Of a stretch of 64,000 nucleotides of DNA, positions 1 through 10,996 are shown one piece after another (the first letter of the stretch is position 1; every line of letters starts with the position of its first letter). The stretch covers positions 1,151,037 to 1,215,036 of the forward strand of contig LNAC01000350.1 of NCBI GenBank assembly GCA_002007465.1. The letters run 5' to 3'. Under the pieces are notes generated by a model. That model ran no database searches and had not been told where the DNA came from. It saw nothing but the letters and a program-made list of their open reading frames with translations. The translations under genes were made by a program, and so were the position numbers. The DNA is from Ailurus styani. Its lineage: Eukaryota > Chordata > Mammalia > Carnivora > Ailuridae.

Positions 1-1194
1 AGGTTACATCTGTGGTCATTTTGAATTATGGCTAATATGTTTAGTTGAAGGACTTTGAAATAATGCTATGAAAGAAGAGATACCCTATGTAATAGGATGG
101 ATTTGTATGTAAATCTCCTAAAATATAAACAATAATTAAAGTATTTCTCTGTTGGTCATAATTTAATTTAAATCAAGTTAACTTGGCACCCCCAAAATGT
201 TCCTTATATTTCCAGATGTCCAAGGAACATTTAAAACTTATTTCATTTATTGCAGGAAATAATGCAAAGGCATTATTTGTATTGTTTCATAGCCCAAGGA
301 TAGTTATCCTAAAGCTATTTTCAGTTTCTCTGGCAATCTTAGCATAGTAATTTCTGCCCCAGCTGCTGACTTTTATTAAGACACTGTGTACTTTGATTAG
401 TTTCATTACCTACTTTCATATATTTAATTATGTTTTCTATTTATTTTGTCAAAACAATTTCTGAGTTTCTTATTTCAAAATAAAAGTTTCACCATTATAT
501 CAGTGATTTATACTCATAAAAATTCAGAAAATGCCAAACATAAAATAGAAATTAAGCATTCCTTTTGGCTTCCTTGGTATAAGATTTTTGTATATTTACT
601 TTTGATGTATTTGCCTTTTGCATACATTTGGGGGAAGAGAGTAGAGATAGAGAGACATATATAATTGTATAATTGTGATTAGAAAGTATACAAAAGTAGT
701 ATATATATTAATGTTAAGTCTATTTAATACATACTCATGGTATAAAATTAGAAAAAAGAGATATAAAGAAGATATAAAATTCCTTTGTAAAGTGTAAGTT
801 AATTTTCAATTGTTTTTTCACTTATCTAGAAAAATAAATGCCTATTATTATGACATGCTTACTTAATACAATGAAACTAATGCCACTCAAAATCTCTCCT
901 TATACCCATCAGTTATATATGCAAGTTTTTAAGTGTTTGTTTTTAAAATTCTCTGATTTTCTTAGCATATGGTAAATTTTCAAAAATTAAGTATTTTCCA
1001 ACAGCAGTTATTCAGTTGTGCTTCTATGCTGGACTGCTAAAAAAATGCTTGCAGTGTTTTCCTAATTTTGGTAAAATAATGACTGTCTCTTTACTTCCAT
1101 GGTACTAGCTCTCACTTTCCTGTTTTGCAAGTAACTAATTGAGTAAGTCATATTGATATTTCTAATTATTCTTCAAAAAACAAAGAGAGATACT
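1..1194. other. AT-rich unique stretch, nothing recognised
   Basis: I see no gene or named repeat here. Short open frames such as 446-664 are T/A-rich and show no domain. Nothing resembling a CpG island, splice pair or RNA gene stands out. Confidence 0.5.
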
Positions 1195-1415
1195 GTGAGG
1201 TGGTAAAAAGCATGACAGATATAGGTTCCTATAACAAGTTAGATAATCTCTATGCTACCCTAGTTTTCCATTTCATGTTTGGAAATAATACATATCTTTG
1301 GGGAATTTAATGAGAAGAATAATACATGTCATATAGTATTATTATGAGACTTAACTGAAAAAAAAAAGCACATAAAGTGACACAATGCCTTCCACACAGT
1401 AAGCACTTCATAAAG
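1195..1415 (+). mobile_element. MIR-type SINE remnant (diverged)
   Basis: The order of motifs follows MIR: a ggtggtaaaaagcatga head, then cttagttttccatttcatg-like text, then a tail reading cacacagtaagcacttcata. It is heavily diverged, so the limits are approximate. A tRNA-derived MIR core is the best reading, but an L2 tail is possible. Confidence 0.4.
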
Positions 1416-1579
1416 GTAAATGTGTAGTAATGAAGGCAGAATTCTTCTCTATGTAGCTATAGGAGGAATTGTCATCTATTTATATAAGATTTGAGGAGAG
1501 ATAGATATCATCAAGAAATAGAATTTTGCCTGATATATTTGGATATAATTTATTTATTCAGTCAGTAACTTTATTGAAT

Positions 1580-1765
1580 CTTTGTTGACCTTCCTTTATT
1601 CTCCTATTCCATACTATTTATCTTTTATAACCTTTATCACACAACAGGTTATCAATAACATCCTTGATTATTTCTGTCTACCCAACTGTGAGCTTCTTAA
1701 AGGAAAAACATTTTACTCATCTCTGTGTTTTTATTACTTTGTACTAAGGCAGATATTATATTTCA
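1580..1765 (+). mobile_element. L2 LINE 3' end remnant
   Basis: The stretch contains the weak consensus order of an L2 tail: tctgtctacccaactgtgag, then cttcttaaagg, then catctctgtgtttt. The divergence is that of an ancient mammal-wide insertion. The open frame at 1582-1770 is a by-product of T-rich sequence. Confidence 0.4.
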
Positions 1766-2106
1766 CATAATCCTTTTTTTGTTTATAACTCTCTTTTTCT
1801 ATTTAAGCTCTATCCCAGGTCAATCTAATGACTTTACTGCCACTTACTGTTTTGAAGAATCAAAAATCTGTATCTCTAGGTTCTATCTTTAGACTTAGTA
1901 TATCTCCTGTATTTCCAAATGCATGCTAGACTTTGAAGGCATAAAGTACTTTTTAAATCTTATGTTAAAACAGAATTCACTGTTTTTGTTTACTATTTCT
2001 TCCCTCCCCAATCTTGTTTCTCCTATATTCCCAAACTCCTATAGATTCATAACCATCTAAATGGTTTTCCATATTAAAAGTTTAGGAGATATTTTTTCAT
2101 TTCTTC

Positions 2107-2300
2107 TTTTTTTTAAGATTTTATTTATATATTTGACAGAGAGATAGAGATCATAAGTAGGCAGAGTGGCAGGCAGAGGGAAAGGGAGAAGCAGGCTCTC
2201 TGCTGAGCAGGGAGCAGGATACAGGGCTCCATCCCAGGACCCTGGGATCATGACCTGAGCCGAAGGCAGATGCTTAACTACTAAGCCACCCAGGTTCCCC
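2107..2300 (-). mobile_element. CAN-SINE (tRNA-Lys derived), minus strand
   Basis: Read on the minus strand, the tRNA-like head lies at the right end (complement of ccacccaggttcccc) and the A-rich tail at the left (tttttaagattttatttat). The body contains the diagnostic complement of CTCAGGTCATGATCCCAGGG. An imperfect target repeat, atttcttctttt versus atttctttctttt, flanks it. The head shows C-to-T decay (caggttcccc instead of caggtgcccc). Confidence 0.93.
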
Positions 2301-2374
2301 ATTTTATTTCTTTCTTTTACCACACAACATCTTATTAAATATGAAGCCCTATAAATTCTATATACAAAAGGTCT

Positions 2375-2780
2375 CTGTGTCGGAGACTGGCTGACTTTTC
2401 AACAAACCTATTTCCTATATTTCTCCAGGACAATTAATGTATATTTTCCAGCCTCCCTTATACAGTTAATTGGGGCACAGGACTGAATTTTGACCAATGA
2501 AATCTGAGTAAAAATGACTGCCAACTCTACAGGTATGTACCATGAACTGTACTCCATGATTTTTTCTCTTCTTTTGCCACCTTGGAAAACATATGCTAAA
2601 AATGACTGAGCCACAAGATGAAAAGAGTATAGGTTCCTGAATCATGGCTTGTAGTGTGATCAAGAATACCTACTTTCTTCCTTACTTGATCCAAAGAAAA
2701 TTCAATTATGTTAAGGATTTTGTAATGCAATCGACTACATTAAGCCAGCAGTTAATAGTGATTTAATCAACAGAGAACTT
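2375..2780 (+). mobile_element. MLT1-like (ERVL-MaLR) LTR remnant
   Basis: Motifs resemble MLT1-type LTRs: ttttgaccaatgaaatctga, then gagccacaagatgaaaagag, then ggttcctgaatcatggcttg in the expected order. It is strongly diverged, and the polyadenylation end is unclear. Family assignment is from memory; another MaLR subfamily would fit as well. Confidence 0.45.
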
Positions 2781-2909
2781 GGTACTCAAAGTAAGGATGC
2801 TGCCATTACAAAATCCCTATGAATGTGCTGTTGGCTTTCCTGGATAGTGAGGAAACTAACATTGAGAATGGAAATATGAAAACTCAGGTCTACTGATAGT
2901 GTATTCCAG

Positions 2910-3040
2910 GGGTTGGGTTAGCAAACTTTTTCACCAAGTACAAGTTAGTAAAATTGTAGGCTTTGTGGGCCATAAAGTTTCTAGTTTTGCATTGCTATGA
3001 TATAAGAGAGACATAGATAAAATATACAAACAAAGCACTC
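2910..3040. mobile_element. hAT-type MER element fragment (uncertain)
   Basis: The run gttagcaaactttttca followed by taggctttgtgggccataaa matches the start of a common mammalian non-autonomous hAT element. Only one end is recognisable; the other end and terminal repeat are not. Confidence 0.4.
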
Positions 3041-3489
3041 AGTTCATGGTAGTGATACTTACCTACAAAGGCAATAGAGATTTCATAAACTAATGAGAAA
3101 TGATTCATTCTCTTGAGATTTACCTGGTGTCTTTTTGCTACCTTTATATTATATTTTGAAGAAAAGTTTTCCTACAATTGCATTTTTTCTTTGCCAGCAG
3201 GAGTGACTCTTGGAATTGCAGAGCCTAACAAGGCTGAATCAAAGTCATTTGATGGAGGGGAGGATGGGAGAGGTACAGGATAACAGCAGGGGAAAAGAGG
3301 CCATTATGCAAATATACATTCATTCCTGTAATCACATAAAGACAAGCTTAGAAAGAGACTCTAAAAAGGTTCTCAGATGTAAGTTTTCTGCCTATTACTT
3401 GACTAGTCTATTATTTTGGCTATGTATTTTAACTACAATAATTTGTTAATAGATATACAATATAATAAAGATATAAATTACAAAAATCA

Positions 3490-5449
3490 ATAACCAAGTG
3501 TGAGTGGAGAGAGAAGTAAAAGTGTAGGGTTTCTGTATGCTAATAAAGGTAGGTTGTTATCACCTTAAAATAAGATGTTATAATTATAAGATATTTTATG
3601 TAAACCTCATGGTAACCACAAAGGAAAAACCTGTAGTAGATACAAAAAAGGTTAAGATAAAGGAATCAAAGTATACCATCACAAGAAGTCAAAAAAGAAG
3701 ACAGAAAGACAGGAAGTAAGGAACTGCAAAACAGTCAGTAAAAAAAAAAAAAAGGCAATAATAAGGTCTTATCTATCAATAGTTATTTTAAATGTATATG
3801 TATTAAATTCTCTAATCAAGAAATAGAATGCCTGGATGAAAGAAAAACAAGATCCAATGATACTGTTGTCTATAAGATATTCACTTTAGCCTTAAGAATA
3901 CACATAGGCTCAATCAAAGTGAGTGGTTGGGAAAGATACTACAAACAAATGGTAATCATAGGAAAGCAGGAGTAGGTAGGCTAAAATTGGTCACAAGAGA
4001 TAAGTGCGTCTTTATATAATGACAAAAAGGTCAATTCATCAAGAAAATAAAATGATTGTAAGTATTTATTCACCTAACATTGGGGCACTTAAATTTATAA
4101 AGTAAATCCTAACAACTGGAAGAAGAAATAAATAACAATAATAGTAGAGGACTTTAATACCCAATTCACAGCAATGGAAAAATCACCAGACAGAAAATCA
4201 ATAAAGAAACAGCAGATTTAAACAACACTGTAAATAAAACAGACTTAGCAAATTTAGATAGAACATTCCATTGAACAGTAACTGAATACTCATTCTTCTC
4301 TGGTACGCACAGAACATTGTCCAGGGTAGGTCATATGAAAAGCTACAAAACATGTCTCAACAAAGTCAGGAAGATAGAAACCATATCAAGTATCTTTCCC
4401 AAACACAATGGCATGAAATTAGAAATATTGGAGTAGAAGAGGAGTGAAATTCACAAATACACAGAAATTAAACAAGAGACAACTGAATAACCAATGGATT
4501 GAAAATAAAAGAAAAGGAAAATCAAAGAAAGATCTTGAGACAAGTGAAAATGAAAATATAACACACCAAACTATAACAAATCAAAGCTGCTCTAAGAGGA
4601 AAAGTTATAGCTATATAATCCCTACGTATAAAAAAAATCTCAAGTGACATAACATTATACATCAAAGAACTAGAAAAATAAGAATAAACTAAGCCCAAAG
4701 TTAGCTGAAGAAAGGAACTAAAAAGGATTAGAGCAAAATAAATGAAATAGAGAATAGGGGAGTAATAGAAAAGATTAATGAAACTAAGAGTTGATTTTTT
4801 AAAAAGGTAAAATTGACAAACCTTTATCTAGACTTACTAAGGAAAAAATAGGAAGGTCTCAAAGGAATAAAGTTATAAATAAAAGAGAAGACTTTACAAC
4901 TAACTACAGAAATACAAAGGATAATAACAGTATTGTGAATAATAATAAACCAACAAATTGGACAACCTAGAAGAAATGTATATGTTCCTAGAAACACACA
5001 ACTTATCAAGACTGAATCATGATGTAGAAAATCCAAACAGACCAATAATGAAATGTAAGTCTTTTATAAAAGCAAAGTGTCATAATACAAACTTTTGGAA
5101 AATGGAGGATACTTATAATCTGATTAAAATGGCCAAAGGACTTAGTTAGATATTTTTCCAAAAAATTCCCATACAAATGGCTAATAGACACATGAAGAGG
5201 TATTTAACATTACTAATTGCCAGGGAAATGCAAATGAAAACTACAGTGAGATAGTACCTCATACCTGGTAGAATAATTATTATCAAAAAGATAAGAGATA
5301 ACAGGTGCTGACAAACACATGAAGAAAAAGGAACCCTTGTGCAATATTGGATTGAATGGAAATTGGTGGGAATGGAGAACAATATGGAGGTTTCTCAAAG
5401 ATTTAAAAATAGAACTACCACATGATCCAGAAGTTCCACTTCTAGGTAA

Positions 5450-5480
<31 letters not shown>

Positions 5481-5565
5481 ACCAAATCATTATCTTAAAG
5501 ATATATCCACACCTCCATGTTCTTTGTGGTGTTATTCACAATACCCAAGACATGGAAATGACCTA
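3490..5565 (+). mobile_element. Old L1 (L1M-type) fragment, plus strand
   Basis: The sequence follows an old L1 in sense orientation. The region before ORF2 (about 3500-3800) has the 'cctcatggtaaccacaaagg' type of motif. Endonuclease-region remnants follow to about 4750, then part of the RT region to about 5050. After about 5110 it jumps to the ORF2 C-terminal part, so a segment is missing. Stops and frameshifts interrupt every frame, and frames such as 4444-4647 are relics. It ends near 5565 in sequence resembling 'cacaatacccaagacatgga'. It is clearly older than the L1 at 29-36 kb. Confidence 0.75.
5447..5481 (+). repeat. (TAAA)n microsatellite
   Basis: About eight near-perfect TAAA units lie inside the old L1, probably grown from A-rich L1 sequence. 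The adjoining minus-strand open frame (5213-5485) translates this repeat and is not a gene. Confidence 0.95.
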
Positions 5566-6024
5566 ACTGTGTAAGGCAGAGATAGTTGATAAACTTTTTT
5601 GCAGCACCAACATTTCAGAAGAGGTAGCTACTAGTTTCTTATGGCAGCAGTCCCACAAGTTCTTACCGAATTTTTTCTATGGTGTGACCTCTTTTTGTTT
5701 CATGCTGAGTGGATTCTCTAAGTGGCTGCCCACGTGTTAAGCTGGGAATCGCCAAATATCCTTTTCTTAATATGTCTCTGAAGGAGACATAGAGCATAGG
5801 AGAGTATGGACAGAGCCCCAGCCATCTTAGTTCTATGTGTAGAGCCAAAGTTAACAGAAGACTATGGCAACACTTCACAAACAAGAGCCTATTTGTTGGG
5901 AATGAATGTTTTAGTAAACCTACCAGGTGAAATCTCCTGTTCTAGTGAAATGTTGACTGAAGGTGACAGATTCACTGATAGGCGATATAGGAGATAGTCA
6001 AACGTTCTAACTCTGCCTCATCAA
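5566..6024. other. Unique stretch, no gene recognised
   Basis: There is moderately GC-richer text around 5660-5900 with short open frames on both strands (5663-5884 minus, 5806-5997 plus). Neither has a recognisable domain. A decayed LTR is possible but I cannot name it. Confidence 0.4.
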
Positions 6025-6026
6025 TA

Positions 6027-6359
6027 CAGTTGATCCTTGAATAGCATGGTTTTCAACTGTGTAGATCCATTATACACAGATTTTTGACAGTACTATATTG
6101 CAAATGTATTTTCTCTTCCTTAAGGTTTTAACATTTTTCTCTAGCTTTCTTAATCACAAGATTATAGTATGTAATACATATTACATACAAAATATGTTAC
6201 CAGTTGTTTATGTTATCAATTGTTTATGTTATCAGTAAGGCTTCCAGTCAAGAGTAGGTTAGTAGAATTTCATTTGTGGGGAGTCAAAAGTTATACATGG
6301 ATTTTGACTATGTTGGGGGGTCAGTACTTCTAACTCCCATGTTGTTCAAAGGTCAATTG
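6027..6359. mobile_element. Tigger-type (Tc1/mariner) non-autonomous DNA transposon
   Basis: Terminal inverted repeats are visible. The left end reads CAGTTGATCCTTGAATAGCA and the right end, reverse-complemented, reads CAATTGACCTTTGAACAACA. A TA dinucleotide sits on each side (6025-6026 and 6360-6361), as expected for Tc1/mariner insertion. At 333 bp it is too short for a transposase and has no open frame. The internal text ttttctcttccttaaggttt fits the mammalian Tigger-derived MITE group; the exact family is not assigned. Confidence 0.88.
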
Positions 6360-6364
6360 TACGT

Positions 6365-7464
6365 GCAAAAATAAAGATCACAACCTCTATTGTTTATATT
6401 GTGTCACAAACATGTTTGCATAGTTTAATATGTCTTTTCCATTGTCTCAATTTCCCCTAGTCCTTATACATATAATATTAATGTAATATCATAAGAGAAC
6501 TAAAGAGTAATAGACATTGTATAGTGATTCTGGGCTTCAAGTCGGATGTAGTAACTAATGAGACTTTGAATTATTTCTCCTAGAGATTTGGATGTATGCT
6601 TTCTTTGGTTGTATAATGAATACTTACATTAGAACTGAGCCACTTTGGGGGGGAATAAGTGTTGGTATCAGAAGAAGGATGTAGGTGGACATTTGTTAAG
6701 TTCTTTTTGTCTCTAAATCATTTGAATTCCTTTTTTGAAGAAATAATCTTTAGCCAAGTCATACTTTAAGATATGGAACCATGTCCCAACACAAAATTTA
6801 GAAAAATCAAATAAGTTTCACCCCAGCTCCTGACATACAGTTAGCCATTTGGTATTCATGCTAGCACTTTCAATCCTGAAAAAGTGATATACCAAAGACA
6901 ATTAAGTCATTCATGATGGTATTTAGAGTCCTAGAGTAGCAGCAGCAAATTTCTAGTATTAGTAATCCAAAAAAAAAATCATTTCTGTGGCATTGCTCAG
7001 CCTGGACTCTTGCTACCTAGCTTTCTTTGGTTTCTACCCATTTTCTGAGTTTGATCCCCCTTGATCTCCTGTTGATTCATAAGTTACCTAATATCCTTCC
7101 AGTGAGTATCTTTAGTGCTCTCCCTAGCAGTGTTCTCAGTAAGAGTAGTAAGAATGTAAGAATAAGAGTTCTTATACCCTTAGTTCATCCCACAGAACTT
7201 AATTTTCAAATGTAAATGATTATTTCTGAAACTGACACTATATTCTTTTTGTCTTAATCACCCAGATCAGTGCCAGAGTCATAAGAAGGGCTAGATTATT
7301 ATAATGATTGTTTTATTAATTATTATATTAATAAATGATTACTATCAATCATCTCCAGTGCTATGATTTTTTAACTTTTGGGGGAAACTGGAAGGCGATA
7401 CATCAGAGGCAGATAATCAAAGGACACAAATTAGAAGTTAGTCATGGTAGTTTGAGTGTACAGC
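6365..7464. other. Unique AT-rich stretch
   Basis: No repeat family or gene is recognised. The open frame at 7027-7215 is short and featureless. A poly-A run lies at 6970-6979, and an A/T-only stretch near 7300-7335 is low complexity. Confidence 0.4.
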
Positions 7465-7615
7465 CCTGTGACCCTCATCTTACTTTGTATTCTGGTCATC
7501 TGTCTACTTGTTTAATTTCCCCAGGTAGTTTATAAAATCCTTGGGGTCAGAAATGTGTGTCACCATCTTTCCATTCCCAGCTGTCTCTGGCAGAGTCCTA
7601 TACACCATATGTGGT
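7465..7615 (+). mobile_element. Possible L2 3' end remnant
   Basis: The order cttactttgtattctggtca, then ctgtctacttgtttaatttc, then tccttggggtcagaaatgtg parallels an L2 tail (spacer, 'ccttgagggcagggac'). It is highly diverged and could be chance similarity. Confidence 0.35.
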
Positions 7616-7789
7616 CCTCAGTGATCATTTACTGATGTCTTACTCAGCTGTGATTTAGTGAGTGTTCCCTGGGGTAAGTTGAAAGACCTCTTGTAAAGCC
7701 TACATCCAAAAAAGAACAGAAAAACTGCTTATATTTAAAAAAATTATTGTAAATGTGTATGTCAAAATGATTGAATAATTATTCCCTCT

Positions 7790-9165
7790 TTGCTCTAGTT
7801 TTCCATATGTTCCTTTTGTCACCTTTACTGATTCCTTGTCTTCTAAATATACATCTTAGGCAATTCAAGTCATTTAAATGCACAAACATTCTCTCCTGTG
7901 TTTTACATATCAATACTGCAAAATCAAACTTCCATACCCTCCTATGACACTCCGATGAAAACACCTTCACCAAAATCACTAATAATTTCCTATAGGCTAA
8001 ATTAAATCAACATCTTTTAGGTTTTGTTTTTTTTGTTTTTGTTTTAATTCATGAAGACATTAAATACTATTGATTTCCCCCTCTTTGACACCTATTTTTC
8101 ACCTCAACTTCCATGATACCATGTGCTAGACTTCAGATTCTTTCTTACCCTTCTGAACTTTCTGGGACAGGTTCCTGTTGCTTTTTCCTTAAATGTTGAT
8201 GTTACTCATGCTTACACCTACAATCTTCTGTCTGTATATGTTTCCTGAATGACAACATGCAGGGCTGTAATTTATGACATCACCTATATTCTAACAGATC
8301 CTAACAGCATCTCTCCTGAGCTCCAAATACATTTCTTTAAAGATTTTATTTATTTATTTGACAGAGAGAGAGAGGCAGAGAGGCAGGCAGAGAGAGGAGG
8401 AAGCAGGCTCCCCACCAAGCAGGGAGCCCAATGTGGGGCTCGATCCCAGGACCCCTGAGAAGGCAGAGGCTTTAACCCACTGAGCCACCCAGGTGCCCCT
8501 CCAAATACATTTCTAATCATCTACTGCACATGCCCCCACACAGCACTCAGATTTAACATGCTACAAACCAAAACCACTGCCTTTACTTTCAGAACCTATC
8601 CTGGGTCATCCCTAGCATCTGTCTTTACTTAACATCTTATATAATTAGAACATGTCCATCTTTTTATCTCTGCTTTTGAAACTCCCCTTCTCTGAGTCTC
8701 CAATGGCAATGTTTACTTTAGTTCATACTATTTCTTTCCTCAACTCTATCATGCATATTTTTCTAAAATGCAAATCTACTCTTTGGTTGGGTCCCCATTC
8801 CTATAGGATAAAGTAAAAATCCTTCTCCCTTGGTAGGAAAAAAATTCTTAATGATTTTGCTGGTTCCTACCTTTCTAGCTCTTTCTTGCCTTCAAAACTC
8901 CTAATTCCAATTTTCCAAATATCAGATTAGTTACAATTCTCAAATTCTTTTGCCTAGTCTGCTCTTATCCCTTTTTCTGCTTGCAGAATTTCCCTTCTAG
9001 AGTCAAGGGGCATACTCTGAGAGTTTTCTCACATTGCTTCTGTGCATGCCTCCATTAGAATACTTACTACATAGCACTACATCTAATTAATTACATAGTG
9101 TTCCATCTATTTGACTGTAGATTCCCTGTATTTTATTTATTTTTTATCCCCAGTGCTAAAAAAAA
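7790..9165 (+). mobile_element. L2 LINE fragment (RT region to 3' end), split by a CAN-SINE
   Basis: Several L2 landmarks occur in order: ccaaaatcactaataatttc near 7972, ctattgatttccccctcttt near 8069, atctctcctgagctccaaat near 8310, ttctaaaatgcaaatctact near 8762 and ctcttgcc-type text near 8880. The 3' end near 9110-9150 (ctgtag...tatccccagtgct) follows. It is ancient and frame-broken. A CAN-SINE (8337-8498) was inserted into it later. Confidence 0.6.
8337..8498 (-). mobile_element. CAN-SINE with perfect 16-bp target-site duplication
   Basis: A minus-strand copy carries the A-tail complement at left (ttaaagattttatttattta) and the tRNA head complement at right (ccacccaggtgcccc). The target duplication ctccaaatacatttct is perfect at 8321-8336 and 8499-8514, indicating a fairly recent insertion into L2. 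An internal loss of about 15 bp removes the usual 'tcatgacctgagccg' segment between ccctgaga and aggcagaggc. That removes the B-box region, so the copy is probably not transcribed by Pol III. Confidence 0.95.
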
Positions 9166-9227
9166 ATGCAAGAAAGAAGGATATTTTTAGTTTTCTGTGT
9201 ATATTATTTAGTCCTTGGCATAGTTTC

Positions 9228-9498
9228 TTTTTTGAAGATTTTATCTGATTATTTGACACAGAGAGAGAGAGAGATCACAAGTAGGCAAAGAGGCAGACAG
9301 AGAGAGAGGAGGAAGCAGGCTCCCCGCTGAGCTGGGAGCCTGATGTGGGCCTCTATCCCAGGACCCTGAGATCATGACCTGAGCCAAAGGCAGAGGCTTG
9401 AGCCGGGAGCCTGATGTGGGCCTCCATCCCAGGACCCTGAGATCATGACCTGAGCCAAAGGCAGAGGCTTTAACCCACTGAACCACCCAAGTGCCCCA
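9228..9498 (-). mobile_element. CAN-SINE carrying a 71-bp internal tandem duplication
   Basis: This minus-strand CAN-SINE is flanked by a perfect 19-bp target duplication (9209-9227 and 9499-9517, tagtccttggcatagtttc). The element is longer than its neighbours because 9329-9399 is repeated at 9400-9470. The units differ at two positions, each T in the first and C in the second. The minus-strand open frame across it (9241-9645) translates SINE and is not a gene. Confidence 0.95.
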
Positions 9499-9659
9499 TA
9501 GTCCTTGGCATAGTTTCAAGAACAAAGGATTAACTTTTAAAATATATATATATATTTTTTTAATTTTCTGACCTGTGTAGGGGCAACAGATTAATGAATA
9601 TATTTTATAGACTGATAAACCTGAAATAAAGGCATTTAGTAGCACTAAAATTTCAAGAA

Positions 9660-10884
9660 GAAAACACTATTTTGCTACATTCTTTGAATTAACTCTCTCA
9701 ACTGTTCTGCTGAGGAATCAACTTTTAGGTTAAAAGCCCCATTTATAGTAATTTCAAAAACCTCCTACTCTCCCTTCTTTCCCACATTTATAGGGGGAAA
9801 AAAAAAACAAACTTGAAAGCTGACTTTTTTTTTAGAAATTTTCTTCTTCTAAAAATGTGGTTCTTTAGATAAAGTAGAAGAGTGATTATGAGAGTTTAAA
9901 TAAAGAATGAAGTACTTTATCATAGCTCTGGAAAGAGTTCCTAACACACTACCTGCATGCATAATTATTAACTATACTTTTCCTGGCCTATTCTCTCCCC
10001 TCCTACTGTTCTTCTGCTAGCCAGAATACAGATTATAGTCAGGCTGTCTATGAAAATGTCAGCTACTCTCATGCCACAGCCCTCATGATTCACAAAGTAA
10101 AGTACTTTGGGAAAGAGGAAAGCCACTGTGTATCACACTGATGTTGGTTTTCTTCTCTTTGAAGGGCCAGAGAATTTGAGCTCCAAAAAACCATCAGAGC
10201 TAATTGTTTAGCTAATTTACCTCAGACTATAACATGTGACCTGTGATATGAGCTGGCCCTCATGAAAATGGCTGACTTGTGTGTCAGAAGTCTGTAGATA
10301 TTGGCCTCATTCACCTAATACTGACATCTAATAAAGGTCTCTATTACAAAGTTATCTTAATACATGGAAAAAACATCATAAAATGCACTTTCTGTGTGTA
10401 CTCATAAGACTGTGGATGTGTACATGTGTTTCCATATGTATATAAATACAAAGGTGCCAGTCTGTATGTATTAATGAGAGCTACTAAAAATGACTAAAAA
10501 TAGGAAAAAGTGGTGGCTCAGACACTCAGCCAAAGGAAATTTCTCTTGGGTTTGGTTTGCATAAAGGGGAAAAATATACACAATTTCCCAGGCCTTGGGG
10601 AAAGAAGGACTTTTTATCTAGTTTACTTTTGGAGAGTGTGATAAATAGATGATGAACAAAGATAATGCCTAATTACAGGTAAGATGTTGTAATATGAAAG
10701 GTTAGGAAGGGCTGGATTCAAATTTTTGTGAAACTTGAAGCTTATTCAAGTTGGAAGGGTCCTTTCTTAGAAAAACTATCAGAAATTACAGATACGTAGT
10801 TAGGCAGAAAATCTCAGAAAGGGCCTATAAAACAAGAGGTAGTGACGTTACACTCCATTATCTTCACTATGGATTTTTCTGCAG
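9660..10884. other. Unique stretch
   Basis: Non-repetitive AT-rich DNA with no recognised repeat family. A splice-donor-like CAG/GTAAGA occurs at 10676-10684, with only a weak acceptor-like tatctag upstream near 10610. No gene is claimed. Confidence 0.4.
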
Positions 10885-10996
10885 CCTGGAAAACGAAAAA
10901 TCTCTTAAAGAGGAAGGAAAGAATTGATGAGAAAATGTCACTGTTGGAGCTGAGAAACCTTCATTTATCTCATGTATAGAGGTGGTCACCAACCAG
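10885..10996 (+). other. Exon-like segment bounded by good splice signals (hypothetical)
   Basis: A pyrimidine-rich acceptor ending ttttctgcag (10875-10884) precedes a 112-bp segment, followed by the strong donor CAG/GTAAGAACC (from 10997). One frame (offset +2) is open for about 31 codons, until a TAG near the end, giving a Lys/Glu/Leu-rich peptide. That favours a non-coding RNA exon or a chance splice pair over a conserved coding exon. No neighbouring exons were found. This is inference from splice motifs only. Confidence 0.25.

Noticed and set aside
9241..9645. 134-codon minus-strand frame
   Set aside because: It is a translation of the CAN-SINE and its 71-bp duplication.
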